Shown here one piece after another: positions 8,738 to 17,483 of a stretch of 64,000 bases of DNA. The notes below the pieces were generated by a model. That model was not told where the DNA came from. It saw only the letters and a program-made list of their open reading frames with translations, and did not search any database. The position numbers and the translations under genes are program-made. Source of the DNA: Shimia litoralis (GTDB lineage: Bacteria; Pseudomonadota; Alphaproteobacteria; Rhodobacterales; Rhodobacteraceae); contig NZ_SULI01000003.1 in the NCBI RefSeq assembly GCF_005518135.1, forward strand, positions 62,001 through 126,000, given 5' to 3'. Position 1 is the stretch's first letter; each line of letters opens with the position of its first letter.

Positions 8738-9931
8738 CTAGGACCCTTGATAAACCGCGCCAACTTCGGCCCGGATAATGCGCGCAATCAGCGCGCAATC
8801 TTCAAGGCTAAAGGTCAAGGGAATGCGCATATCAACAATACCTTTGAGAACACGATCCGTCTTGGGCATTTGTGCAGAAGGCGCATACCGCCAACTGTCA
8901 TAACGCGATGTAAACGCGACCGGTTCAGCCCCGCCGAACCACTTGAGTTCTACGCCGCGGCGCTGGCAGCGCGATATCACAGATTGAATTCTGTCCTCTT
9001 CCCAATCCAACAGCAGAAACTGAATTGACGAGCCAACATAGGTTTCGTCGGATGATCGCAGCGCAATCATTAAGCCCGGCGTACCTTCAAGCCCTGCTTC
9101 GACCACCTGATACCGTTCATTCCAGCGCTGACACTGTGTGTCCAAATCCCGCAATTGCGGTCGCAAGATCGCCGCGCGCAAATGGTCCATCCGTCCTGAG
9201 ACATTGGGCGTATCATATTTAACGCGCTCAAACACCTCAGCCGCCGGAGCCGCCAAATGCCGCTCGTACAACATATATGACCCAGACAGGATCGTCGCAC
9301 GCGCCATGAGAACCTCATCATCCGAGACAAGGAGACCGCCCTCGCCGGAATTGATGTGCTTGTATGTCTGCGTCGAATAACACCCCATGACACCGTGCCG
9401 CCCAGAGAATGTCTCGCGCCACTTGGCACCCATCGTGTGGGCGCAATCTTCGATGACACGAATATTGTGTGCGTCACATATGTCCATCAAGGCATCCATA
9501 TCGCACATATGGCCACGCATATGCGACAGCATCAGGATATCAGCCGCATCTGCCTTGGACACAAGATCGTCTAGATCAATCACCAGTTCTTCGGTCACAC
9601 CCACAAAAACCGGCACCGCCCCCACCGATGCAATCGCACCCGGCACAGGGGCGAGTGTAAATGCGTTGGTCAAAACCTTTTGTCCGGGTTTCACTTCGAG
9701 CGCGCGCAGGGCTGTGGCCATTGCATAGCCGCCGGACGCCACAGCCAGACAGTATTTTGCCCCGACTTGTGCCGCAAACTCTTGTTCCAAAAGCGCAACT
9801 TCACCGGCTTCACCTTCGGCCACATTGTAGCGATGCAAACGGCCGCTGCGCATGATGTTCAGCGCGGCCTGAATGCCTTCTTCGGGAATCGGATCTTGCT
9901 GGGTGAAATTACCGGTAAATATCTCTTGCAT
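8738..9931 (-). CDS. DegT/DnrJ/EryC1/StrS-type PLP aminotransferase
   Basis: A fold-type I PLP enzyme of about 397 residues. The family signature is clear: VIEDCAHTMGAKW with the PLP-ring aspartate (Asp162 from the ATG at 9931), and YSTQTYKHINSGEGGLLVSDD with the PLP lysine at about 191. Relatives usually aminate keto-sugars for surface polysaccharides or antibiotics. No nucleotide-sugar gene lies nearby, so the substrate is open. The start is uncertain: ATG 9931 gives MQEIFTGNFTQQDPIPE; an ATG at 9952 or a TTG at 9967 would add 7 or 12 residues, and none has a well-spaced ribosome site. It converges with the permease gene (17-bp gap) and follows gph on the same strand. Confidence 0.85.
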   Translation of the reverse strand: MQEIFTGNFTQQDPIPEEGIQAALNIMRSGRLHRYNVAEGEAGEVALLEQEFAAQVGAKYCLAVASGGYAMATALRALEVKPGQKVLTNAFTLAPVPGAIASVGAVPVFVGVTEELVIDLDDLVSKADAADILMLSHMRGHMCDMDALMDICDAHNIRVIEDCAHTMGAKWRETFSGRHGVMGCYSTQTYKHINSGEGGLLVSDDEVLMARATILSGSYMLYERHLAAPAAEVFERVKYDTPNVSGRMDHLRAAILRPQLRDLDTQCQRWNERYQVVEAGLEGTPGLMIALRSSDETYVGSSIQFLLLDWEEDRIQSVISRCQRRGVELKWFGGAEPVAFTSRYDSWRYAPSAQMPKTDRVLKGIVDMRIPLTFSLEDCALIARIIRAEVGAVYQGS

Positions 9932-9992
9932 GCGCCAAGCTTTGGCGATCATTCCCCGAGACGTCAACGGGGGATATTAAGAATTGATTTCC

Positions 9993-10664
9993 CTATGGGT
10001 TTTGCCCGATCAAGCGCAAAACGACATCCGGAAGCGCGTCATAACTGTGTAACAGCGCCTCAGGCTCTAGCGCGGCCATGTCTTCGCCGCTGGGGCCAAA
10101 TGTAACAAGCACCGAGGGCACCGACGCCGCACGCGCTGTTTCGCGATCCGTCACACTATCCCCGATTAACACGGTTTTCGCAGGATCACCGCCCAAACGA
10201 CGTGCCGTTTCAAACAACGGTTCTGGCGATGGCTTGCGGACGGGTAAGGTATCAGCCCCTACGAGCGCCCCAAACACATCCCGCACACCTAGCGACTGCA
10301 TCAACTTCTCGGCCAAGCGCTCTGGCTTGTTCGTGCAAATCCCCACGCCATACCCACGGTCTAGCAAGACATGAACGGCATCCATTGCGCCGGGGTACAG
10401 AAAAGTGTGCGTGTCGATTGCGGCATCATATGCCTCGAGTAAGCGCGGATAATACGCATCGACCAAGGCAGCATCATAGCGCCCCAAGCGCTCCAACCCC
10501 AAGGTCAACATGGCCTTGCCTCCTCTCAGGGCAGTTCCAGCATCTTGTTCAGGAATCAGCACATCGCCCTCACCTAAATCCCGAAAACACGCATTTGCGG
10601 CAGCCAGCAAATCCTGACTTGTATCTGCCAATGTTCCATCAAGATCAAAGACTACTGTTCGCAT
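9993..10664 (-). CDS. gph: Phosphoglycolate phosphatase (HAD superfamily)
   Basis: A 223-residue HAD-IA hydrolase expected to remove phosphate from 2-phosphoglycolate. Motif I is VVFDLDGTLAD with Asp7 (nucleophile) and Asp9; motif II is the threonine in GICTNKP; motif III is the lysine in KPSPEPLF; motif IV is VLIGDSVTDRETAR. The helical cap between residues about 15 and 80 fits the Gph/PGP subfamily. HAD substrates are hard to predict, so the specific name is less certain than the fold. It precedes the aminotransferase gene on the same strand and is divergent from glmU across a 178-bp gap. Confidence 0.85.
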   Translation of the reverse strand: MRTVVFDLDGTLADTSQDLLAAANACFRDLGEGDVLIPEQDAGTALRGGKAMLTLGLERLGRYDAALVDAYYPRLLEAYDAAIDTHTFLYPGAMDAVHVLLDRGYGVGICTNKPERLAEKLMQSLGVRDVFGALVGADTLPVRKPSPEPLFETARRLGGDPAKTVLIGDSVTDRETARAASVPSVLVTFGPSGEDMAALEPEALLHSYDALPDVVLRLIGQNP

Positions 10665-10842
10665 GAGACCAACCCTATTTTCCTAAGTAAACCCGCCAGT
10701 CACAACGGACTTCGGCATCTTTTCGCCACGTCTGTAACATGCGGTAACCCCTTTTGATGGGCTTTGTGAACCAGCGACCTTGCGTAGATGCTGTGAACGG
10801 ATAAAACGGGCGCAACGTATTTAACAAGAGAAATCAGACACA

Positions 10843-12198
10843 ATGAGCATTGCGCTTGTAATTTTGGGTGCCGGCAAAGGCACTCGCATGAAATCAGATT
10901 TGCCAAAAGTACTTCATCAAATCGCGGGCGCGCCTATGCTCGTCCATGCCATGAAAGCCGGTGCCGTTTTGGAACCAGCCCGTACAGTCGTGGTTGCCGG
11001 TCACGGGTATGACCATGTCAAAGCGGCCGTGAACGACTTTGATCCCGATGCAACAATCGTCATGCAGGCCGAACAAAAAGGCACCGCACATGCCGTGGAC
11101 ATGGCACGGGACGCGCTCTCAGATTTCGACGGCGATGTCATCGTGCTCTTTGGGGATACACCGTTTGTGCGCCCGGAGACGCTGGAAAAAATGGCCGCCG
11201 CACGCGGTGAGAGCGCAGTTGTTGTCTTGGGATTCGAAGCTGCAGACCCCGGGAAGTATGGCCGCCTTGTAATGAACGGATCCAGCCTTGAAGCTATCGT
11301 AGAGTTTGCGGATGCATCAGATGAGCAGCGCGCCATAACCTTCTGTAATAGCGGCGTTATGTTGGCTGACAGAGAAGCCTTATTCGCGATGATATCTGCC
11401 GTCGAAGCCAACAACGCGCAAGATGAATATTACCTCACCGACATCGTTGGTATCGCCCACAAGAATGGGCTTGCTGTCACCGCCGTCGCCTGTGACGAGG
11501 AAGAAACGCTTGGCGTCAATTCGCGCGTCCACCTCTCTCAAGCAGAGGCTATCTTTCAAAACCGGGCGCGTTTGGAATTGATGGAAAACGGCATCACCCT
11601 GCAGCAACCTGACAGCGTCATGCTTTCACATGATACGGTTATCGGGCGGGATACAATTGTCGAACCCAATGTCTATTTTGGACCCGGCGTGACCGTTGAA
11701 AGTGGCGCACACATCAGAGCGTTTTCGCACCTCGAAGGCTGCCATGTCGCACGCGACAGTGTGGTCGGGCCCTATGCCCGCTTGCGTCCAGGTGCGGAGC
11801 TTGCAGAAGGCGTGAAAATTGGCAACTTTGTCGAAGTAAAGAACGCCCAACTCGAAGCAGGCGCCAAGATCAATCACTTGTCATATATTGGCGACGCCAC
11901 AATCGGCGCCGACACAAATGTTGGCGCAGGCACAATCACCTGTAATTACGATGGGGTGATGAAGCATCACACAACGATCGGCGCGCGCGCCTTTATCGGA
12001 TCAAGCACGATGCTTGTAGCGCCAGTCCAAATAGGTGATGACGCGATGACCGCAAGTGGCTCGGTGATTACCAAAGACGTCCCTGCCGAAGCGCTCGCAT
12101 TAGGGCGCGCCAAACAGGTCAATAAATCTGGCCTCGCTGTGAAATTGTTCGAAATGTTAAAGCTAACCAAAGCAAAACGTGATTTGGAGTCTAAATAA
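10843..12198 (+). CDS. glmU: Bifunctional UDP-GlcNAc pyrophosphorylase / GlcN-1-P acetyltransferase
   Basis: Makes UDP-GlcNAc, precursor of peptidoglycan and lipid A, in two steps. The 451-residue protein starts MSIALVILGAGKGTRMKSDLPKV, the nucleotidyltransferase signature loop (LGAGKGTRM). FGDTPFVRPETL and FCNSGVMLAD follow. From about residue 250 it has hexapeptide repeats of a left-handed beta-helix, with RLRPGAEL, VEVKNAQL, SYIGDATIGADTNVGAGTITCNYDG as in the acetyltransferase half. Its stop overlaps the glmS start by one base (TAATG), so GlmU and GlmS, consecutive parts of the same pathway, are coupled. Confidence 0.97.
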   Translation: MSIALVILGAGKGTRMKSDLPKVLHQIAGAPMLVHAMKAGAVLEPARTVVVAGHGYDHVKAAVNDFDPDATIVMQAEQKGTAHAVDMARDALSDFDGDVIVLFGDTPFVRPETLEKMAAARGESAVVVLGFEAADPGKYGRLVMNGSSLEAIVEFADASDEQRAITFCNSGVMLADREALFAMISAVEANNAQDEYYLTDIVGIAHKNGLAVTAVACDEEETLGVNSRVHLSQAEAIFQNRARLELMENGITLQQPDSVMLSHDTVIGRDTIVEPNVYFGPGVTVESGAHIRAFSHLEGCHVARDSVVGPYARLRPGAELAEGVKIGNFVEVKNAQLEAGAKINHLSYIGDATIGADTNVGAGTITCNYDGVMKHHTTIGARAFIGSSTMLVAPVQIGDDAMTASGSVITKDVPAEALALGRAKQVNKSGLAVKLFEMLKLTKAKRDLESK

Positions 12199-14021
12199 TG
12201 TGCGGAATTGTAGGGGTTCTTGGAACCCATGAAGTCGCCCCAATCCTGGTTGAGGCCCTCAAGCGTCTTGAATATCGCGGGTATGACAGTGCCGGTATTG
12301 CGACCGTTCACAAAGGGGATCTGGATCGCCGCCGTGCCGTTGGCAAGCTGGTGAATTTGTCGGACTACTTGGTAAAGAACCCACTTCGGGGCAAGTCAGG
12401 TATTGGGCATACACGCTGGGCAACACATGGCGCGCCCTCCGTCGATAATGCCCACCCCCACAAAGCGGGACCAGTTGCGGTTGTCCACAATGGAATTATC
12501 GAGAATTTCCGCGATCTGCGGGCGGAACTGGCCGAAGCGGGTATTCAGTTTGTCACCGAAACCGACACGGAAACGGTTGCGCTGATCACCCAACGCTATC
12601 TTGAAGACGGCCTGGCGCCCGTTGACGCCGCCATGAAAACCCTCTCTCGCCTCGAGGGCGCCTTTGCATTGGCCTTTTTGTTTGAGGGCGAAGACGATCT
12701 GATGATTGCCGCACGTAAGGGATCACCTCTTGCGATTGGTCATGGTGATGGCGAAATGTATGTCGGCTCTGACGCGATTGCGCTGGCTCCGATGACGGAT
12801 CGCATCACCTATCTTGAAGAGGGCGATAGCGCTGTCATTACCCGCACGTCTCTGGTTATCCGCAACGAAAGTGGCGAGATCGCAAACCGCAAGATCAAAA
12901 CCATCCATATCGATCAAGGGCGCGTCGACAAGGCTGGCCACAAGCATTTTATGTCTAAAGAGATCTCGGAACAGCCCACTGTTCTGGGCGAGGCTGTACG
13001 GCATTATTTGTCGAACGACGCCACACAAGTCACCCTGCCCGATCCGGGATTGGACTTTACCAAAGTCGAGCGCCTTACAATGGTGGCGTGCGGAACAGCC
13101 TTTTATGCGTGCCTGACGGCAAAATACTGGTTTGAACAACTGGCAGGCATTCCTGTCGAGGTCGATGTGGCTTCGGAGTTCCGCTATCGGGAACCCCCCA
13201 TCACCAAAGGCACCGTCGCGCTGTTCGTCAGCCAATCCGGAGAAACCGCAGATACGCTTGCCGCCCTAAGATACTGCGAAGGTAAGGCAGATAAAATTCT
13301 GTCTGTGGTGAACGTTCCCGAAAGCTCGATCGCAAGAGAAAGCGATCTAGCGCTGCCCATCCTTGCGGGCACAGAGATTGGCGTTGCGTCAACAAAGGCG
13401 TTCACCTGTCAGCTCACCGTGCTGCTGATGCTCGCCGTTAAGGCCGCATCAGATCGTGGCACACTCAGCGACGAGCGCATTCAAGACATCCTGTCAGGCC
13501 TTCGCGGACTGCCGGCACAGATCAACACCGCGCTCGAGGCAGAGGGCTCGTTGGTCAAGGTTGCACGCAAACTATCCGAAGCACGCGACATCCTGTTTCT
13601 TGGACGTGGATTGATGTATCCTCTCGCACTTGAGGGCGCTCTAAAGCTAAAAGAAATCAGCTATATACACGCCGAAGCTTATGCAGCAGGTGAGTTAAAG
13701 CACGGGCCAATTGCCCTGATTGACAAACACGTGCCAATCGTCGTGATGGCACCACGTGATGATCTGTTCGACAAGACAGTTTCCAACATGCAAGAGGTCA
13801 TGGCGCGTAAAGGTAAGGTGATATTGATCACCGATGCCAACGGACAGGAAGAAGGCGGCGACGGCGCTTGGAATACCATCGTCATGCCAGAAGTCGATCC
13901 GGTCCTGTCTCCGATCTTGTACGCCATTCCAGCTCAGTTGCTTGCGTATCACACGGCCATTGCCAAAGGTACGGATGTCGACCAGCCGCGAAATCTGGCA
14001 AAATCGGTCACAGTGGAATGA
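12198..14021 (+). CDS. glmS: Glutamine-fructose-6-phosphate aminotransferase (isomerizing)
   Basis: Makes glucosamine-6-phosphate from fructose-6-phosphate and glutamine. The 607-residue protein begins MCGIVGVLG, where Cys2 is the glutaminase nucleophile after Met removal. The glutaminase domain has RWATHGAPSVDNAHPH and HNGIIENF. Two SIS sugar-isomerase domains follow (VACGTAFYACL, VSQSGETADTLAALR, then GRGLMYPLALEGALKLKEIS with YIHAEAYAAGELKHGPIALI). It ends LAKSVTVE, the usual C-terminus. It overlaps glmU by one base and the alkD-like gene by four (ATGA). There is no room for a glmS ribozyme leader because the start lies on the glmU stop. Confidence 0.97.
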   Translation: MCGIVGVLGTHEVAPILVEALKRLEYRGYDSAGIATVHKGDLDRRRAVGKLVNLSDYLVKNPLRGKSGIGHTRWATHGAPSVDNAHPHKAGPVAVVHNGIIENFRDLRAELAEAGIQFVTETDTETVALITQRYLEDGLAPVDAAMKTLSRLEGAFALAFLFEGEDDLMIAARKGSPLAIGHGDGEMYVGSDAIALAPMTDRITYLEEGDSAVITRTSLVIRNESGEIANRKIKTIHIDQGRVDKAGHKHFMSKEISEQPTVLGEAVRHYLSNDATQVTLPDPGLDFTKVERLTMVACGTAFYACLTAKYWFEQLAGIPVEVDVASEFRYREPPITKGTVALFVSQSGETADTLAALRYCEGKADKILSVVNVPESSIARESDLALPILAGTEIGVASTKAFTCQLTVLLMLAVKAASDRGTLSDERIQDILSGLRGLPAQINTALEAEGSLVKVARKLSEARDILFLGRGLMYPLALEGALKLKEISYIHAEAYAAGELKHGPIALIDKHVPIVVMAPRDDLFDKTVSNMQEVMARKGKVILITDANGQEEGGDGAWNTIVMPEVDPVLSPILYAIPAQLLAYHTAIAKGTDVDQPRNLAKSVTVE

Positions 14022-14704
14022 CCTTTGACGACGCGCTCGCATCTCTCGAAGCCTTGATCGAACCGGGTCGGGCGGAAAAAATGTCCGCGTATCATAAGCA
14101 GGCGCGCCCAGTATTGGGCGTGCCGAACCCTGCGATCAACGATGTGACCAAAGAATGGCGACAATCTCTTTCGGTCGCCGAGCGCGTTGATCTGGCGCGT
14201 GCTCTATGGGCAAGCGATATATTTGAAGCCCGCCTTGCCGCCGCCAAAGTACTGACCCAGGCACGTATCCGCCCAGATGACGGCGTGTGGGATCTTATCC
14301 AAAGCTGGGTCCCGGATTTTGACAGCTGGGCCATTGCAGATCATGTGTGCATGGCAGGCATGAAACGCCTAACTGCAGACCCCGCCCGCGTGGACGTGAT
14401 CGAAGATTGGACGACATCGGATCATATGTGGACCCGACGCGCGGCCTTGGTCATCACCCTGCCTTGGACCAAGCAAAACCACCCGAAACCCGCAGAGCTT
14501 GCCGTGCGGGATCGCGTCTTGGGCTGGGCTGCTGGCTATGCCGACGATCATGACTGGTTTATTCAAAAATCTGTTGCATGGTGGGTGCGGGATTTGTCAA
14601 AGCACGATCCAGACCGCAGTCGGGCATTTCTGGACGCACACGGTGACAAGCTAAAGCCATTTGCGCGCAAAGAAGCGGGCAAATACCTGCCATCGGCCGA
14701 TTAA
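14018..14704 (+). CDS. DNA alkylation repair enzyme, AlkD-like HEAT-repeat protein
   Basis: A 228-residue alpha-helical protein of the AlkC/AlkD DNA alkylation repair family, which removes positively charged alkylated bases. Helical repeat features seen are MSAYHKQARPVLGVPNPAIN near the start, WASDIFEARLAAAKVL, WDLIQSWVPDFDSWAIADHVC, WTRRAALVITLPWTK, and DHDWFIQKSVAWWVRDLSKHDP near the end; the WAIAD and WWVRDL aromatic/aspartate positions match the DNA-binding groove of the family. Its ATG overlaps the glmS stop (ATGA), so it is translated with the glm genes although unrelated in function. Its TAA shares a TTAA with the stop of the convergent lipoprotein gene. Confidence 0.87.
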   Translation: MTFDDALASLEALIEPGRAEKMSAYHKQARPVLGVPNPAINDVTKEWRQSLSVAERVDLARALWASDIFEARLAAAKVLTQARIRPDDGVWDLIQSWVPDFDSWAIADHVCMAGMKRLTADPARVDVIEDWTTSDHMWTRRAALVITLPWTKQNHPKPAELAVRDRVLGWAAGYADDHDWFIQKSVAWWVRDLSKHDPDRSRAFLDAHGDKLKPFARKEAGKYLPSAD

Positions 14705-15168
14705 TCCGCAAACACGCGGATTTCGACCAACTCGGTCAACGGCACACCCAGCGCCTGCATGGCGGCAAGTGACATACGCGATCCGGCTGAGGCCGCACCC
14801 TCGATGGGGATCAGCTTCACCTTTTGAGAGGCCGCGCCAAATGTCACGTGCCCCGTGGTCTGTGTGCGCACCAGCGGGGTCTTGAGCCACATTCCAGATT
14901 CGGTTGGGGACCCCAACGACACAATCGTTGCCCCAAGATCACCTCGAGCCGCAGTCAAGGAGCCTGTGGTGTGGGCGGACGTTGCTGTCTCTGGTCGCGC
15001 CACCGGGCGCACAGTTCCTGCTGGCAGTGGCGCAATCGCTGCGTCCCCTGCCACGTCCATTGCCTGTGGCTGGATTTTGGCACATGCACTCAGGCACACA
15101 CAAAAGACCAGCCCCAGCGCCGTCTTTGAAAACATGCGAGTTTGCATATGCCCTTGCCCCAATTTCAT
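14701..15168 (-). CDS. Small lipoprotein with RlpA/double-psi-barrel-like C-terminus
   Basis: A 155-residue (or slightly shorter) secreted lipoprotein. The leader ends in a lipobox LSAC ([15 protein letters not shown]), so the mature protein is probably anchored by the cysteine. After a proline/alanine-rich linker, residues about 78-155 hold a compact domain: [56 protein letters not shown]. This is the pattern of a family common in Rhodobacterales that resembles the RlpA double-psi barrel; from memory, databases sometimes label it D-galactarate dehydratase, which the size and export signal do not support. Start choice is open among ATGs at 15168, 15147 and 15135; 15147 has GGGGCAAGGG just upstream. 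Confidence 0.75.
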   Translation of the reverse strand: MKLGQGHMQTRMFSKTALGLVFCVCLSACAKIQPQAMDVAGDAAIAPLPAGTVRPVARPETATSAHTTGSLTAARGDLGATIVSLGSPTESGMWLKTPLVRTQTTGHVTFGAASQKVKLIPIEGAASAGSRMSLAAMQALGVPLTELVEIRVFAD

Positions 15169-15189
15169 TCTGTCACTACCTATAGCACT

Positions 15190-16194
15190 ATGAATACACC
15201 GTTGATCGACCCCTTCAATCGTACTGTCAATTATTTGCGTGTCTCGGTCACAGACCGATGCGATTTCCGCTGTCAGTACTGCATGTCCGAAAACATGACG
15301 TTCCTTCCAAAGAAAGAGCTTCTGACATTGGAAGAGCTGGATCAGCTTTGTTCCGAGTTTGTGAACTTGGGCGTGCGAAAGTTGCGAGTCACGGGCGGCG
15401 AACCCTTGATGCGCCGCGGTATTTTAAGTTTTTTTGAAAATATGGGCCGTCATTTGGAAAGCGGTGCGTTGGACGAACTGACGGTCACCACCAACGGGTC
15501 GCAACTCGAACGCTTTTCACAACCCCTTTACGCGGCTGGTGTCCGTCGGATCAACATTTCGCTTGATACGATAAACGAAGCCAAGTTTGCCGATATCACA
15601 CGCTGGGGCCGCCTGCCCCAAGTCTTGCGCGGAATTGACGCCGCACAAAATGCGGGACTGCGCGTCAAGATTAACGCGGTGGCCCTGAAGGGGTTCAACG
15701 AAGACGAATTGATCGCAATCACCGAATGGTGTGCCAGCCGGGACATGGATCTGACATGGATTGAAGTCATGCCAATGGGGGACATGGGGGAAGAAAACCG
15801 CATCGACCAGTATTGGCCGCTCAAGGACCTGCGGGCGCGTCTTGGTGATCACTATACGGTCACGGATTTGACCGAACGCACAGGCGGACCCGCCCGATAT
15901 GTCCGTCTTGAGGAAACAGGTCAAAAAATCGGGTTCATCACCCCTTTGACACATAATTTTTGCGAAAGCTGCAATCGCGTTCGCCTGACCTGCACAGGAC
16001 AGCTTTATATGTGCCTTGGTCAAGAAGGTATGGTCGATTTACGCGACCCGCTGCGCGCCCCACAAGATAAAGACACGCTGGAAAATGCCATTCGTGCTGC
16101 TATCGCGCTCAAGCCCAAGGGCCATGATTTTGACTATTCCCGTCAAAAAGCCGACGGTCAGATGTCGCGTCACATGAGCCACACGGGCGGTTGA
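15190..16194 (+). CDS. moaA: GTP 3',8-cyclase, molybdenum cofactor biosynthesis
   Basis: Radical-SAM enzyme that starts molybdopterin synthesis by rearranging GTP. The 334-residue protein has the N-terminal 4Fe-4S motif with Cys24, Cys28 and Cys31 in [12 protein letters not shown], the GGEPLMR SAM-binding segment, and the C-terminal cluster motif [20 protein letters not shown] that binds GTP. It ends in Gly-Gly, which in MoaA is needed for activity. The ATG at 15190 gives the usual N-terminus ([20 protein letters not shown]); the open frame upstream is not typical. It overlaps waaA by one base (TGATG). No other molybdenum cofactor gene is nearby. Confidence 0.96.
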   Translation: MNTPLIDPFNRTVNYLRVSVTDRCDFRCQYCMSENMTFLPKKELLTLEELDQLCSEFVNLGVRKLRVTGGEPLMRRGILSFFENMGRHLESGALDELTVTTNGSQLERFSQPLYAAGVRRINISLDTINEAKFADITRWGRLPQVLRGIDAAQNAGLRVKINAVALKGFNEDELIAITEWCASRDMDLTWIEVMPMGDMGEENRIDQYWPLKDLRARLGDHYTVTDLTERTGGPARYVRLEETGQKIGFITPLTHNFCESCNRVRLTCTGQLYMCLGQEGMVDLRDPLRAPQDKDTLENAIRAAIALKPKGHDFDYSRQKADGQMSRHMSHTGG

Positions 16195-17483
16195 TGCCAA
16201 ATCCTGAGCGTTTGACACTGACCTATCACGTCTATGCGTGCGCGACCGCTTTGGCGGCCCCGTTTGTGAAACGCAAAATCCGCAAAAAGATGCTGGCCGC
16301 ACAGATTGCCCCGGCGCGCATCAACGAACGTTTTGGCGCGGCGACAGCGCCGCGCCCTCAGGGCAAACTGATCTGGATACACACAGTCAGCGTCGGAGAG
16401 TTCCTGTCCGTGCTGGAATTGATCACGGACCTGACCACACAGGGCACGGTTTTGGTGACCACAACCACGGCGACCGCGGCAGCCCTTGCCGCCCAGCGCC
16501 TTGCGCCCGAATGTATACATCAATACGCGCCGTTGGACACACCGCAAGCCACACGCAAATTTCTGTCACACTGGCAACCGGACCTTGCGATCTTTGTCGA
16601 AAGCGAGATTTGGCCAAACCAGATCGTTCAAGCACACCACCGACATATCACATTGGCATTGATCAATGCGCGCCTGTCCGCACGGTCGCTGGAAAAATGG
16701 GCCAAGCTTCCGAAAACAGCACGGGCCCTGCTGAGCCGTTTTGATGTGATCCTCGCCCAAGCAGATATCACACGTCACGCCCTTGAGGCGCTCGGTGCAC
16801 CAAGCACACGGTCGCGCACAAGCGGCGATATGAAGGCCGCCTCAAACCCGCTGCCATTTGATGCAGCACAAGCCAAAAAGATGCGTGAACAGTTTGCAGA
16901 ACGCCCCGTTTGGGTGGCCAGTTCGACCCATCCCGGCGAAGAAGAGAAAGTGTTGCAGGCACACAAGATTGTCAGTGAACAAAACGCCAATAGCCTGTTG
17001 GTACTGGTGCCACGTCACCCTGATCGCGCAGAGACCCTTATGGATCAGTTGCGTGGAGACGGCTGGCACGTGGCACAACGCAGCACCGGCGACCTCATCA
17101 CCAAAGACACTCAGGTTTATCTGGCCGATACTCTGGGTGAAACCGGTCTGTGGTACCATTTGGCGCCGATCGTGTTTGTGGCCGGATCATTCACGCCAGT
17201 CGGCGGGCATAACCCCTACGAACCCGCTCATTTTGGATGTGCCATCCTGACAGGACCATTGTATGCCAATTTCGAATTGGCCTATGGAAATATGCTGGCT
17301 GAGGATGCCTGCATAGAAGTGCAGGATGCGTCCGACCTCGGCCGCACTGTGGCAGATCTTTTGACAAGCCCGCGCTTACAGCAGCTTCAGACGTCTGCGC
17401 ACAAATTTGTTCGATCGACAGCCAACACACGTACGGATGTCATGCAAGCGCTTGTCCATTTGCTCGAGACCAAACCGAGCTAG
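16194..17483 (+). CDS. waaA: 3-deoxy-D-manno-octulosonic acid (Kdo) transferase
   Basis: Inner-membrane-associated glycosyltransferase (group 1, N-terminal Kdo transferase domain) that adds Kdo to lipid A precursor. The 429-residue protein has an N-terminal hydrophobic segment, the WIHTVSVGEFLSVLELI acceptor-site motif with the catalytic glutamate, VESEIWPNQI, LVPRHPDRAE, and the donor-binding VAGSFTPVGGHNPYEPAHFG loop, all family hallmarks. The ATG at 16194 overlaps the moaA stop; its own stop overlaps that of the convergent argE (CTAG shared). Together with lpxC near the right end it shows a standard lipopolysaccharide-making cell. Confidence 0.95.
   Translation: MPNPERLTLTYHVYACATALAAPFVKRKIRKKMLAAQIAPARINERFGAATAPRPQGKLIWIHTVSVGEFLSVLELITDLTTQGTVLVTTTTATAAALAAQRLAPECIHQYAPLDTPQATRKFLSHWQPDLAIFVESEIWPNQIVQAHHRHITLALINARLSARSLEKWAKLPKTARALLSRFDVILAQADITRHALEALGAPSTRSRTSGDMKAASNPLPFDAAQAKKMREQFAERPVWVASSTHPGEEEKVLQAHKIVSEQNANSLLVLVPRHPDRAETLMDQLRGDGWHVAQRSTGDLITKDTQVYLADTLGETGLWYHLAPIVFVAGSFTPVGGHNPYEPAHFGCAILTGPLYANFELAYGNMLAEDACIEVQDASDLGRTVADLLTSPRLQQLQTSAHKFVRSTANTRTDVMQALVHLLETKPS

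Noticed and set aside
12100-12300. Possible glmS ribozyme or small-RNA target leader
   Set aside because: glmS starts on the glmU stop codon, so there is no leader, and the ribozyme is a Gram-positive feature.
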